From assembly GCF_014529985.1 (NCBI RefSeq), contig NZ_JACVMU010000008.1:124001-188000 (forward strand): DNA of 64,000 nucleotides, written 5' to 3'. The translations under genes and the position numbers were made by a program. The stretch is from Leucobacter sp. cx-42 (GTDB lineage Bacteria; Actinomycetota; Actinomycetes; Actinomycetales; Microbacteriaceae). Below, piece after piece: positions 44,091-52,129 of this stretch. The notes under the pieces were generated by a model, which searched no databases, had not been told where the DNA came from, and saw only the letters and a program-made list of their open reading frames with translations. Each line of letters starts with the position of its first letter. Positions within the stretch are counted from its first letter, which is position 1.

Positions 44091-44807
44091 ATGTCGAAAT
44101 GGGCAACAAACACCAGCGAAGTCCGAGACAACGGTTTCGGTGCCTCGCGTAACGGCAAAACCATCGAAGGCGCGGTACTTCACCACGGCGCGGGCACCAA
44201 CGTGCTCAACTACGTCGCGAACGCGAACAGCCGTGACTCACACCCCACCTACCACGTCAGTGACAGCGGACGCGTGACCGGCATTGTGCACCCTGACCGG
44301 CGCCCGTTCTCCACCTCACACTCGGTGGACTCGGTCGCGGTCACGTTCGAGATCGACAACGAAAGCACGGGCGGTAACTGGCCGGTTTCTGCCGAAGCTC
44401 TATCGGCAGTCATCGACGTCATCGTCGACCATGCGCGCCAGGGCGGCTACAAGGTCATCGGCAAGAACACCCCGGGCAAGGATCAGCCTGGCCTCTTCTT
44501 CGTGGCCTGGCATCAGCAGTACGTGCAGACAGCATGCCCTGGCCCGTACGTCATCGGCAAGATCGACTCGATCATCGAGGAAGCAAACAAACGACTTAAC
44601 AACACGACAACGCCCGTATCTGGGCAGGAAGAGGCAGACATGCTTATCAACATCAAGGGCAAGGTAAACGCGCGCCGCGGCGGCCTCTACTTCGTGAGCG
44701 GCGGCAAGGCGACATTCCTTGGCGGCCCGGTGCCGGCAGGTGTGCCGCTGCTCAGCGATGAGAGCCAGATCAAGGCGCTGCAGGCGCGTGTGACCGGTCT
44801 CGCGTGA
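44091..44807 (+). CDS. Endolysin, N-acetylmuramoyl-L-alanine amidase
   Basis: 238 residues from ATG 44091 (GGGAGG upstream). Amidase_2/PGRP-type catalytic domain: zinc ligands in GAVLHHGAG, and AWHQQYVQTACPGPYVIG, with a Tyr/Lys-type active site (HPTYHVSDSG). A C-terminal region (NIKGKVNARRGGLYFVSGGK) probably binds the cell wall. It cuts the bond between muramic acid and the stem peptide at lysis. Followed by holin-like genes. Confidence 0.92.
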   Translation: MSKWATNTSEVRDNGFGASRNGKTIEGAVLHHGAGTNVLNYVANANSRDSHPTYHVSDSGRVTGIVHPDRRPFSTSHSVDSVAVTFEIDNESTGGNWPVSAEALSAVIDVIVDHARQGGYKVIGKNTPGKDQPGLFFVAWHQQYVQTACPGPYVIGKIDSIIEEANKRLNNTTTPVSGQEEADMLINIKGKVNARRGGLYFVSGGKATFLGGPVPAGVPLLSDESQIKALQARVTGLA

Positions 44808-44914
44808 GCGAAGCAGGAGTGATCGCGTCACTGACGGGCGCGGCGTTGAAGGTTGAGGCGTGCTGCTCTTGGGTAGCGCGCCTCTTCCATCTCATCGGGG
44901 GTGCACGTGAGTGA
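44804..44914 (+). CDS. Possible 36-residue lysis-region peptide
   Basis: GTG 44804 overlaps the endolysin stop (GTGA) and its stop overlaps the next start. The sequence is weakly hydrophobic (VIASLTGAALKVEACCSWVA) and ends FHLIGGARE. Translation is suggested only by the overlaps. Confidence 0.35.
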   Translation: MSEAGVIASLTGAALKVEACCSWVARLFHLIGGARE

Positions 44915-45242
44915 ACAGAATGCAGCCTCTGGTGCTGTTGTCATCACCATCCGCGAAGTGTGGGAACAAGGCCAAGAAACCCGCCACCAAGTCGGTGAGC
45001 TCGCAACTTCAGTCAAAGAACTGGTTTCCGTGAATAAGCGGATCGATGCCCAGCGGAGCATCACGAGCGAACATGACGCGCGCCTTGATGAACTCGAAAC
45101 TTGGCGAACAAAGGTCGAAGCTCAGCAGCGCCCGAAAGCGCCTTGGTGGGCGGTCGTCGGCGCGGTCGTCGGAATCATCACCGGCATTGGCGCACTCATC
45201 AGTCTCATTGCGGTGGCCGTAAAGGTCGCCGCGGTTCTTTGA
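44907..45242 (+). CDS. Membrane protein of the lysis cassette
   Basis: 111 residues from GTG 44907 (CGGGGGTG upstream). A coiled coil (about residues 12-70, EVWEQGQETRHQVGELATSV) is followed by one C-terminal transmembrane span (WWAVVGAVVGIITGIGALI). Such proteins accompany endolysins and act as holin partners or spanin-like factors. Twelve nt before the next gene. Confidence 0.65.
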   Translation: MSEQNAASGAVVITIREVWEQGQETRHQVGELATSVKELVSVNKRIDAQRSITSEHDARLDELETWRTKVEAQQRPKAPWWAVVGAVVGIITGIGALISLIAVAVKVAAVL

Positions 45243-45253
45243 AAGGAGTCGGC

Positions 45254-45550
45254 ATGGCCGATCAGAAAGTCCGTACATTCGTCGCCGCGTTCGTCGGCGT
45301 ACTCATCGCCCGTCTCGTGGTCGCGATCCCTGTCATCAGTGACACGTTCGCGCTCGTGGACGGCATCTTTGCCGAGGCTGGCTATGCGGGCCTGTCCACG
45401 CTCGCGCTCGTGCAAGCAGCCACCACTGCAGTAGTGGTCCTGCTGTATGTGCAGCTCGCACAGTGGCTTGGCGATCGTTGGCCGTCTGTGGAGAAGGTCA
45501 TGTTGGGTAGTGATGCCCGACCGTCATACGAGCCTCGGTACGCACAGTAA
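45254..45550 (+). CDS. Holin
   Basis: 98 residues from ATG 45254 (AAAGGAG upstream). Two transmembrane segments (TFVAAFVGVLIARLVVAIPV and STLALVQAATTAVVVLLYVQ) and a charged tail (DARPSYEPRY) fit a class II holin. Last gene of the lysis cassette, closed by a strong terminator. Confidence 0.75.
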   Translation: MADQKVRTFVAAFVGVLIARLVVAIPVISDTFALVDGIFAEAGYAGLSTLALVQAATTAVVVLLYVQLAQWLGDRWPSVEKVMLGSDARPSYEPRYAQ

Positions 45551-45553
45551 AAG

Positions 45554-45595
45554 AAGCAGCCCCTCATTCCTTCGGGAGTGAGGGGCTGCTTTTCT
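45554..45595 (+). terminator. Terminator of the late operon
   Basis: AAGCAGCCCCTCA / TGAGGGGCTGCTT stem of 13 bp followed by TT and C; the last structural feature of the late transcript. Confidence 0.9.
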
Positions 45596-45605
45596 GCGTC
45601 ACAAG

Positions 45606-45803
45606 CTAGTTGTCGCGGAGGTCTTCTTTGGCTTCGTTGCGTGCCTTGGTGGCGTTACGTTCAGCTTCTGCCTTTTTCACATTCGCTTCAGCCTTGACTT
45701 CGTCAATTTTATCTTTCGCGCGGTCTACGGTGTCCTCAACTGACCGGCTTACCTTCTTCGCGGCAGCTTCGGCGGTCTCTTTTGCGTCTTCAAGAAATCC
45801 CAT
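45606..45803 (-). CDS. CsbD-like small helical protein
   Basis: 65 residues from ATG 45803 (AAAGGAAAA upstream). Entirely helical and charged (DAKETAEAAAKKVSRSVEDT, DKIDEVKAEANVKKAEAERN), like CsbD/YjbJ and other stress-associated small proteins. It faces the late genes directly after their terminator and is probably expressed in the lysogen. Function unknown. Confidence 0.6.
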   Translation of the reverse strand: MGFLEDAKETAEAAAKKVSRSVEDTVDRAKDKIDEVKAEANVKKAEAERNATKARNEAKEDLRDN

Positions 45804-45954
45804 GAGTTTTCCTTTCGTCGTGAGGTTTCCCAATATTCCGCAATGGACTAGGAACATCAACCAGATTACGCATGGTCACAGGAATCTCTGAGCCGTAGGG
45901 GAGGTTGTATTCACGGCGATGTGGAGCCAGGCATTCGTGATGGGTAAGAACTGT

Positions 45955-45990
45955 GTCCCGCGCCAACCCTTTGCAGGGTGGGTGCGGGAC
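45955..45990. terminator. Hairpin in the gap before the cargo genes
   Basis: TCCCGC..AACCCT (45956-45970) pairs with AGGGTG..GCGGGA (45975-45989) with one mismatched step; GTGTTTCGTGTTT follows on the plus strand. The remaining part of 45804-46040 holds nothing certain. Confidence 0.55.
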
Positions 45991-46040
45991 GTGTTTCGTG
46001 TTTGCGTGGTTGTGCTTCACCCTCAATGGTGATGCAAAAC

Positions 46041-46070
46041 TGACTGAATCAGACAATTCAGTTCTATGCT
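46041..46070 (+). promoter_or_regulatory. Promoter and inverted repeat of the cargo gene at 46077
   Basis: TGACTG (46041-46046) and TATGCT (46065-46070) are 18 bp apart; the next ATG is 6 nt downstream, so the mRNA may be leaderless, and no Shine-Dalgarno is present. The spacer holds ACTGAAT-CAGACA-ATTCAGT (46043-46062), a possible operator. Confidence 0.5.
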
Positions 46071-46076
46071 TGAACT

Positions 46077-46928
46077 ATGACTTTCGGTGGTATTTCGGCT
46101 GACGTGTTGGTCACGGTCAAGGCAGCGCCTCAGCCGTCGCTCAAGTATGGAGATACCAGCTGTGTAGCGGGCGTCAGAATGGACCTTGAGCGACCTGAGC
46201 TCATACGCCTGTATCCAGTTGATTTTCGGTGGTTGAATTCGAGTCAACAGTTCAAGAAATATGACGTTCTTCGGTTGAAAGTTGAGAAGGCCACGAACGA
46301 TTCTCGTGCAGAGAGCTTTAAGCCGGTTCGCGGGGAGTGGTCTGTTCTTAGAAGTTTGCCAACTGAAGGTAACTGGCGTAGAAGACATGAAGTGATCGGG
46401 CAAGTTGAGCCGAGCACTACGTGTGAGCTCTCCGCGGCAGCTAGGGAAAATCATGATGCAGCTTCGTTGGGACTAGTGCCTGTAGCGGATATATCTGACT
46501 TGCGTGTTGAGAGCCAGCCTCCCTGGACAGAAGATCAGCTCAGCCGACTGAATGCGCGACGTGCTCAGGAAGCGAACGCGCTTATTCCATTTGACGGCGT
46601 TGTTCCTAGGGAATTGGTGGCTCCCAGATTCAAGGCCACATACAGGTACAGGTGCACCAAAAGAAATTGCGGTGGGCACAGAGGGCAATTGCTGGATTGG
46701 GAACTGAATGGGCTTCAGTGGGCGATGAAGGGTTCCTCTGATGAAGAGCTAAGGGCTGCAATAAAAGAGAATTTCTGGCGCAAGATGGAACCTCCAGCCC
46801 GCTGGACTGCTTTCTACGTGGGCAATATGTCAGACCCTCGGAAGCGTCATTCTTTCAGCGTGTTGGGCGTGTACTGGCCCCCCAGCGATACTGTTGTCCA
46901 TTCGCATGCTAATCCAGGTCTATTCTGA
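46077..46928 (+). CDS. Accessory protein of unknown function, partner of the DUF488 gene
   Basis: 283 residues. The N-terminus (VLVTVKAAPQPSLKYGDTSC, then RPELIRLYPVDFRWL and YDVLRLKVEKATNDSRAESF) and the C-terminus (FYVGNMSDPRKRHSFSVLGV) belong to a family I know from mobile elements that often neighbours DUF488 genes; no function is established to my knowledge. A metal site CTKRNCGGHRGQLLDWE lies near residues 202-218. The gene is A/T-richer than phage genes. It converges on the DUF488 gene, the 3' ends overlapping by 20 bp. A defence or nucleic-acid-modification role is only inferred from the cargo position. Confidence 0.65.
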   Translation: MTFGGISADVLVTVKAAPQPSLKYGDTSCVAGVRMDLERPELIRLYPVDFRWLNSSQQFKKYDVLRLKVEKATNDSRAESFKPVRGEWSVLRSLPTEGNWRRRHEVIGQVEPSTTCELSAAARENHDAASLGLVPVADISDLRVESQPPWTEDQLSRLNARRAQEANALIPFDGVVPRELVAPRFKATYRYRCTKRNCGGHRGQLLDWELNGLQWAMKGSSDEELRAAIKENFWRKMEPPARWTAFYVGNMSDPRKRHSFSVLGVYWPPSDTVVHSHANPGLF

Positions 46929-47559
46929 GTCTTTGAAGCGCCTCGATGATTTGTTCGCGATGACAATTCGCGCTCTCGTGCTCAAAGCAGAACAGTGCTA
47001 TTTTCTCAGACTTAGAAAGATGTAAAATCTTGGACAGGGCATCTTGGGCCAACTCCGACTGGAGTGAGTCGCGGAAGCTCTCTCTCGCTGCCAGCGCGCC
47101 AGGAGTATCTATCTCTCCGTAACCAACTCGATTATTCTTTGGGTTCCCTAATGCGCGGAAGTGCGTATACCCGATGCCGTTTGCTTCTAGAACTGTACGC
47201 AGTGCGGTTTTAGAGAAGCCTCTCTTTCTAGAGATAGCATTTAGCCGAACATCAACAAGCGTTGTGACCTTTGCGTCGTTTAGCATCTTTATGAAGTCAT
47301 CGACTGATTTTCCTTCGTACCCGAGGCCGATGGGTGCACTAGTTTCGGGTTCTGAGGCACGTGTGTCTGCCCTTAATCTATGAGCAGTAGTCCGGCACCT
47401 GGTTGAGCAATATCGAGATCCTGATCTGCCGGCAAATTGCTCATCGCACACGATGCAAACTCGGTCATTGCGTTTCCGCGTTCGTAGTTCGGCGCGTACT
47501 ATACTCATGATTTCTCGCAGTTGAACTTCTGTGTACTTCGTGAGGTCAACGGCATTCAT
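46909..47559 (-). CDS. Zinc-finger DUF488 protein
   Basis: 216 residues, ATG 47559. After a helical start comes a zinc finger (CIVCDEQFAGRSGSRYCSTR with CRTTAHR), then a DUF488 domain: IGLGYEGKSVDDFIKMLNDA, VDVRLNAISRKRGFSK, HFRALGNPKNNRV, and the Cys/His end FCFEHESANCHREQII. DUF488 proteins have no proven activity; Cys and His in the C-terminal motif look catalytic or metal-binding. The fused finger is uncommon and matches that of the prim-pol-like protein of the same prophage. No ribosome site; the start abuts a perfect palindrome. Confidence 0.8.
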   Translation of the reverse strand: MNAVDLTKYTEVQLREIMSIVRAELRTRKRNDRVCIVCDEQFAGRSGSRYCSTRCRTTAHRLRADTRASEPETSAPIGLGYEGKSVDDFIKMLNDAKVTTLVDVRLNAISRKRGFSKTALRTVLEANGIGYTHFRALGNPKNNRVGYGEIDTPGALAARESFRDSLQSELAQDALSKILHLSKSEKIALFCFEHESANCHREQIIEALQRLRIDLD

Positions 47560-47581
47560 GTAACAGATATTATCTGTTACA
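47559..47581. promoter_or_regulatory. 23-bp perfect palindrome at the DUF488 start
   Basis: TGTAACAGATA-T-TATCTGTTACA: 11-bp arms with a single central base, its edge being the first base of the start codon. It may be a repressor operator over the transcription start, or an RNA hairpin blocking translation. Confidence 0.8.
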
Positions 47582-47792
47582 TCTTTGGTTTGCTAGTTGA
47601 GACGCCGAAAGTCATTATGAAAGGCTTGATCGTCCCACCGGGCATTTTTCGTTTTTGGGTGTGCGTGCCCAGCCGCAGCGCACGCACACCCGCCAACCCT
47701 CTGTCTCCAGGCATGGTTTCAGCGGCGTAGTGCGGACATGGCAGCCCATCTTCGGGTATTGGAAAGCCATCTGGGGAGATAGGAGTTGACAC
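47577..47792 (-). CDS. Diverged copy of a small phage right-end gene
   Basis: 71 codons from GTG 47792: STPISPDGFPIPEDGLPCP matches the 29-residue frame at 53059-53148 (STPISPDSFPISEDAPPYP). Differences between the two DNA copies fall mostly in third codon positions, so this frame was under selection in at least one lineage. The rest of this copy is unrelated and may be read-through of a lost stop. A 12-bp hairpin (GGGTGTGCGTGC...) lies inside. Confidence 0.4.
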   Translation of the reverse strand: MSTPISPDGFPIPEDGLPCPHYAAETMPGDRGLAGVRALRLGTHTQKRKMPGGTIKPFIMTFGVSTSKPKM

Positions 47793-47869
47793 GCGCCCAG
47801 TGTCCGTTCGTGAAAGCTCGTGCGAAAGGGCGTGACGGAAACCGTGGACAACGGGCACATGTTCACGGC

Positions 47870-48145
47870 AGTATGAGCAATGTAGCGTGTCTCGATAGGG
47901 CTATACTGCAGCGCCCATGAATGCTAAGTCACATGTGCCGCCATCTCCAGCGACGGGAAATAGCCAAGCAGCATGCGTCGTTCCGGATCTCGGTCGAACG
48001 TGACCGCACGGTACAGCCAAGCGCCACCCGGATGCCCGGTGTAGACGTGGCAGATGGTCGCGATGCATCTACGTCGAACATGCGCACTTACTGTCGGCAG
48101 CACGCTTCACTGTTTGGATCGGCCACACGTCATCCCAATGTGAGG
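47870..48145 (-). pseudogene. Decayed copy of the right-end gene at 53665
   Basis: The minus strand aligns over about 270 bp with 53700-53975. A base is lost near 48075 (MFDV then frameshift), after which the frame reads CIATICHVYTGHPGGAWLYR, AVTFDRDPERRMLLGYFPSL and hits TAG where the intact gene has TGG (VT-stop-HSWALQ against VTWRSWALQ). It is a clear remnant of a second phage right end. The following 48146-48244 holds nothing. Confidence 0.82.
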
Positions 48146-48244
48146 ATTTTTGGCCTGGCGTTGCACGCCGAGTCGATATGTTGTCGCCAAACCCCGCGTC
48201 TTGGTCCACAAGAGTTTCGTGAACCAAGGCGCGGTTCTTGGTGA

Positions 48245-49462
48245 CTACTGCTTAGAAATGCTGCGCGTACGGCGGATCGACATTAATGCTGTTGTGGCCG
48301 CACCTGCAGAGGCGAGGAGCACACCAATCCAGATGCCGCTTGGGACGGCCTCAACGCCAGTATTGGCTAGAGTGCTGGGATTGGGAACCGGATGCTTTGT
48401 CGGCGTCGGGTCTCCACATGTGAGCTTGCTCAAGTCAAAAGTCCACTCGGTTTTTGTCGCCGCGGGAAACTCATACCCTGCCTGTGCGGTGGCAGTTACG
48501 ACCGTGCGTGCCTGCGACCCGGTGACTGTGTAAGTGATTCCATCTTGCTTGACCGTTGCGACACTGCCTGGGGCTTCGCATGTAGCCTCCGTGAGTATGG
48601 GCTCCGAAGGTGAAACGGCAACGATCGTGGGTGGGCAAACAGTTGGGCGAACATCTAGAGTCCATGTCGCGAGGGCATCTCGGGGGAACATGTAGCCATC
48701 TTCTGGCGTGGCGGTGACTGTTACTTCATCTCCATCACCGACCTGGACAAATTTCACACCGTCCTGAGTGGGGAGATTGACACTCCCGCGCACTCCGCAG
48801 TCGGACGCTGGAGTGACAGTCGGTGCCTCGGGAATCACTTCGCTGTCCGGAATCGGAACTGCAAATCGGATTGAGAAGTAGATATGACCTGTTATCCAAA
48901 ACGGCCCCCAGGTATCTCCACTTTGAACCCGAAGCGCATAGTCGGTGTTTCCGCTGAAAACCATCGGGAAGCTTGCGCCGTAGGCTGAAGGGTTCTGGGT
49001 GGGACGCGGATCTACGATGATCACATATCGTTGCCCAGTAGACAGCTCGGGTCTCATGCTGAAAGTAGCCGTTGCTGTTGCTACATCCGGGTCGTTAGGC
49101 CAAGTCGCGAAGGAGGTGACTCCGTTCCCGCCGGGGATGGGGTCCTCAGAGATCACATTGTCGGCGGAAATTGTGTGAATGTTCACCTCACCAAATTCAT
49201 ACTCTCCGATTGTCCACACGTCTAGAGTGATTGAGTCAAGTGTGCCGGAACTTGAGGGAATGAATGGCTGGGCAAACTTACTGCCCGAGGTGCCTAGGCT
49301 TGCCCCTTTTACGCCATCAAAAACGAACTCTTGGTCAACGACGATTTCTTCTGATGCAGCGACTGCAGCGGTTGAGGCGCTAAAGATACCAACTGTGGCT
49401 AGTAGTCCAGCGCTTAGTGTTGCAAACAGCATCTTCGGGTTGAAGCTTCTCCTGCGTTTCAT
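48245..49462 (-). CDS. Sortase-anchored surface protein
   Basis: 405 residues from ATG 49462 (AAAGGATG upstream). The signal peptide (MLFATLSAGLLATVGIFSA, cleavage near AVAA) is followed by a jelly-roll-like N-terminal domain (about 40-200), two Cys-containing repeats with the GYMFP/GYEFP motif, and a C-terminal LANTG, hydrophobic helix and basic tail (IRRTRSISK). It should be linked to the wall by a class E-type sortase; ligand unknown. It lies inside the prophage boundaries between two copies of the phage right end. Confidence 0.82.
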   Translation of the reverse strand: MKRRRSFNPKMLFATLSAGLLATVGIFSASTAAVAASEEIVVDQEFVFDGVKGASLGTSGSKFAQPFIPSSSGTLDSITLDVWTIGEYEFGEVNIHTISADNVISEDPIPGGNGVTSFATWPNDPDVATATATFSMRPELSTGQRYVIIVDPRPTQNPSAYGASFPMVFSGNTDYALRVQSGDTWGPFWITGHIYFSIRFAVPIPDSEVIPEAPTVTPASDCGVRGSVNLPTQDGVKFVQVGDGDEVTVTATPEDGYMFPRDALATWTLDVRPTVCPPTIVAVSPSEPILTEATCEAPGSVATVKQDGITYTVTGSQARTVVTATAQAGYEFPAATKTEWTFDLSKLTCGDPTPTKHPVPNPSTLANTGVEAVPSGIWIGVLLASAGAATTALMSIRRTRSISKQ

Positions 49463-49778
49463 TGAAACATCCTTTGTTCTCAATAGTCATACATGTTGCA
49501 ATCATATGAAGTAAAAAGCAATTCCACGAGTGCCTTTGGCATGAAGCGCGCAGCGTCTGGTCATCAGAGAAAAGATCTCCGTGCATGGCTGCAACGAAAC
49601 GCAGGTGCTTTCAAAGAGTTGAGCCAGCCTGTTTACGGTCTGCACTCCGTCTAGGAGAGAGGCTTGCTCGAGAACGCAGCGATACCCGACCTATATCAAT
49701 TGCAAAGTCAAGACGGGTGGTAGTGGCCTCGAGAGGTGTCACGCTGAACTGTTCGACTGTTTCAAGACGAGATTGATT
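49463..49778. other. Gap between surface protein and regulator genes
   Basis: 316 bp upstream of the surface-protein gene and downstream of the regulator gene. No coding frame with conserved look, no strong hairpin, no clear promoter pair; the promoter of the surface gene must lie here. Confidence 0.4.
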
Positions 49779-50501
49779 TCAAGGTGTTTTTAGCATGTAA
49801 CCGGCTCTTCTGACGGTGACAATCCCCGGCGTACCCTCTGAAGAAACCTTCTTGCGTAAGTATGAAATATACAGTTCAACGACACTTGGTTTACCACTGA
49901 AATCGTAATTCCATACGCGATCGAGAATCTGGCTTTTTGAAAACACGCGATCTGGATTGCGCATGAAGAACCTCAGCAGGTCGAACTCCTTGCCAGTGAG
50001 ACTAATCGGCTCACCTGCGAACAAGACTTCATAGGATTCTTCATTCAGAATCAAATCGCCAACTCGAATCGACGGATCCAGGCGATAATCCTGGCCGTCT
50101 GGTCGGCCGCGTACCAGGCCTCGAATGCTGGCAAGGAGCCCCTCAATGCTGTAGTGAGATGCTATGAAACAATCTCCACCTGCCGACAAACCTGGGATGT
50201 TGCCTGTGATTTCCTCTTTAGGGATGAGGTACAGCACTGGAAATACCTCACCGCTAGCTCGCGCATCTAAGACAAACTTCAACGCTTCGTCGCGTGAAAT
50301 TGTTGCGGTGTCCAAAACAGCGGCATCGGGACTATGCTCCCTTACTGCCTCAACGGCATTGCTCAAAGAAGTGACGATCCGGGCTTCCCAGCGATCGTAA
50401 TGCAACGCCATCTTGATGCGTTGATTCGCGGCTTCGTCATCGGACACAATGAGAACATTGGGCCTCTCTAGTCCTGAAGGAGCGTGCGATCGGTTAATCA
50501 T
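49779..50501 (-). CDS. Orphan OmpR/PhoB-type response regulator
   Basis: 240 residues. Receiver domain about 14-125 with the acidic pair SDDE (residues 20-23), phosphoacceptor Asp in AAVLDTATIS (about residue 59) and the conserved Lys in LIPKEE. Winged-helix output domain from about 140 (IRVGDLILNEESYEVLFAGE, LTGKEFDLLRFFMRNPDRVF, VVELYISYLRKKV). No histidine kinase gene is nearby. Flanked by two surface-protein genes, which are likely targets. The gap 50502-50770 separates it from the divergent operon. Confidence 0.88.
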   Translation of the reverse strand: MINRSHAPSGLERPNVLIVSDDEAANQRIKMALHYDRWEARIVTSLSNAVEAVREHSPDAAVLDTATISRDEALKFVLDARASGEVFPVLYLIPKEEITGNIPGLSAGGDCFIASHYSIEGLLASIRGLVRGRPDGQDYRLDPSIRVGDLILNEESYEVLFAGEPISLTGKEFDLLRFFMRNPDRVFSKSQILDRVWNYDFSGKPSVVELYISYLRKKVSSEGTPGIVTVRRAGYMLKTP

Positions 50502-50770
50502 CTTTGAATACTGTCCTGCTGTCTAGTGAAGTGTAAGCCCACCCCATAGTAGGTTAATTTGAATTTCAGAGGCATGCACCTTGCCGGTGGCGTCAATCTG
50601 CCTTATTGGGCTGGGTATTTGCGTTTAAGGCATTTTTGATTTGGAACGCCTTTGGGCGGGTTCAGAAGCGGTCGGTGGTCATCTTTTGTTCTTGATTGTG
50701 AGAATTTTCAACCATCGACTATTCTCGCGTGAGGAAGCTTTGGAAATTTGTTGTAAAACCGGGGGATGCA

Positions 50771-52129
50771 ATGACCGAAACCCACCCTTCAGCTATGGGA
50801 TCGCGATCAGATCGTGGAGTTTTATCGATGATTGGTTCTGAGCGCGCAGGAAAGGCTGTTCGCGTGTGTGCCGTTGCGCTCACCGCCGGAACTGCACTGC
50901 TCCCTGCGGCCGCGGCGCATGCTGCGCCCGTTGCTGAGTATGAATACAATTTCCGGGACGTGTTTACCGGGGCATACCGGCAGACCATCCCATTTGAAGC
51001 AAACGTGTCCACAACCAGTGTGGCTGGTGCTGGCGAAACTGTGAACTTCCGGTTCAGCCTGCGCGCGGATCAGTGGCAGCCAGGATGGCTGTATCCGCTG
51101 GACGCATTCAAGTTGAGGGTGGATCTGAGTCACGTCGCTGATGACGTGCTGGATATCGAGGACGTTCTGGACACGCTTGAGGCAACTCCAATGAATGGCC
51201 TGACGATGGAAGTCGTCGGGAACACTGTTGAGTTCTATGGTGAGTTTGATGAGGGTGCTCCTCGCCAGTTCGAAGTGAAGTTCTCAGTTGACGTGGCCCC
51301 TGGCGGAGATGGGCTCTTGGGAGTACCTGCTTCGTTTGAAACTCGTGGCACCGATGATTTCAATAGTGAGCGGTGGGATTACGCTCCTGCGGGGGGAGCC
51401 ACTCTGCCTGTTGTGGTTGCGCACCCTGCGCCACTCGTCACTAAGGACGTTGACCGGCTGCTGGTGCTTCAATCAGCTCCAGACGTGAAATACACCATTA
51501 CAGTCAAGCGTCCGGAAGGCGCAGAGGTCCCAGAGTACTTCTCGGTTGAAGAAGACCTGACGGACGTCATCCAGGAGGCGGGCGGGCTCATGCCAGACGA
51601 GTTTGTCTTGGAGCAGGGCCGTGGTGACCTTGAGGTTGTCGGTAACAAGCTCGTAGGTTCTGGTTTTTATGATCAGAATGGCGAATGGGTACTGAGCTTT
51701 ATTACGTCACATCTCGGACTCGGTGACGCTGTGCTGACGAACACCGTTTGCGTGCAGTCTCCCGAACGTACGACCACGGCGCAGAAAGATCCGAATACTC
51801 CTGTGACGGGCATACCTGGCGCCCCAAACGTCGTTCAGTTGGCGGTGCCGGGTGGTAGCGCGTGTGCAGAGGCTCCTGAAGTGGAAATTATTCACGCACC
51901 TGGCAAGCCTGTGGAGCCCGACACTGAAGACCCAGAGGTGGTGATTCCCCCGAAGGAACCCGAAGTGGTTCCAGAATCGCCTCAGCCGGGGACCTCGGCG
52001 GAACAGCTTGCGGCGACTGGCTCGCAGCCTTTGGGTATCGCCACGATGCTCGGATCATTGATTGCAGCTACCGGCGCAGTATTTGTCAGCGCTGCGGTCT
52101 ACGTACGCCGCGCTCGGCAGAAGCAATGA
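50771..52129 (+). CDS. Sortase-anchored surface protein coupled to a glycosyltransferase
   Basis: 452 residues from ATG 50771 (GGGGGA upstream). Signal peptide around residues 28-50 (VRVCAVALTAGTALLPAAAA). The mature part is beta-rich with domains about 55-210 and 220-345, then a linker rich in Pro, Glu and Thr, LAATG, a hydrophobic helix and a basic end (VRRARQK). It should be displayed on the wall. Its last codon overlaps the next gene (ATGA), so the two products are made together and it is a candidate substrate of the enzyme. Confidence 0.82.
   Translation: MTETHPSAMGSRSDRGVLSMIGSERAGKAVRVCAVALTAGTALLPAAAAHAAPVAEYEYNFRDVFTGAYRQTIPFEANVSTTSVAGAGETVNFRFSLRADQWQPGWLYPLDAFKLRVDLSHVADDVLDIEDVLDTLEATPMNGLTMEVVGNTVEFYGEFDEGAPRQFEVKFSVDVAPGGDGLLGVPASFETRGTDDFNSERWDYAPAGGATLPVVVAHPAPLVTKDVDRLLVLQSAPDVKYTITVKRPEGAEVPEYFSVEEDLTDVIQEAGGLMPDEFVLEQGRGDLEVVGNKLVGSGFYDQNGEWVLSFITSHLGLGDAVLTNTVCVQSPERTTTAQKDPNTPVTGIPGAPNVVQLAVPGGSACAEAPEVEIIHAPGKPVEPDTEDPEVVIPPKEPEVVPESPQPGTSAEQLAATGSQPLGIATMLGSLIAATGAVFVSAAVYVRRARQKQ

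Noticed and set aside
45790-46056. 88-codon minus-strand frame upstream of the CsbD-like gene
   Set aside because: It crosses a stable hairpin at 45955-45990 and has no ribosome site. The segment around LAPHRREYNLPYGSEI looks protein-like, so it is noted, but support is too weak.
47921-48244. 107-codon plus-strand frame at the decayed right-end copy
   Set aside because: It is the antisense of the pseudogene; the intact copy shows that the coding strand is the minus strand.
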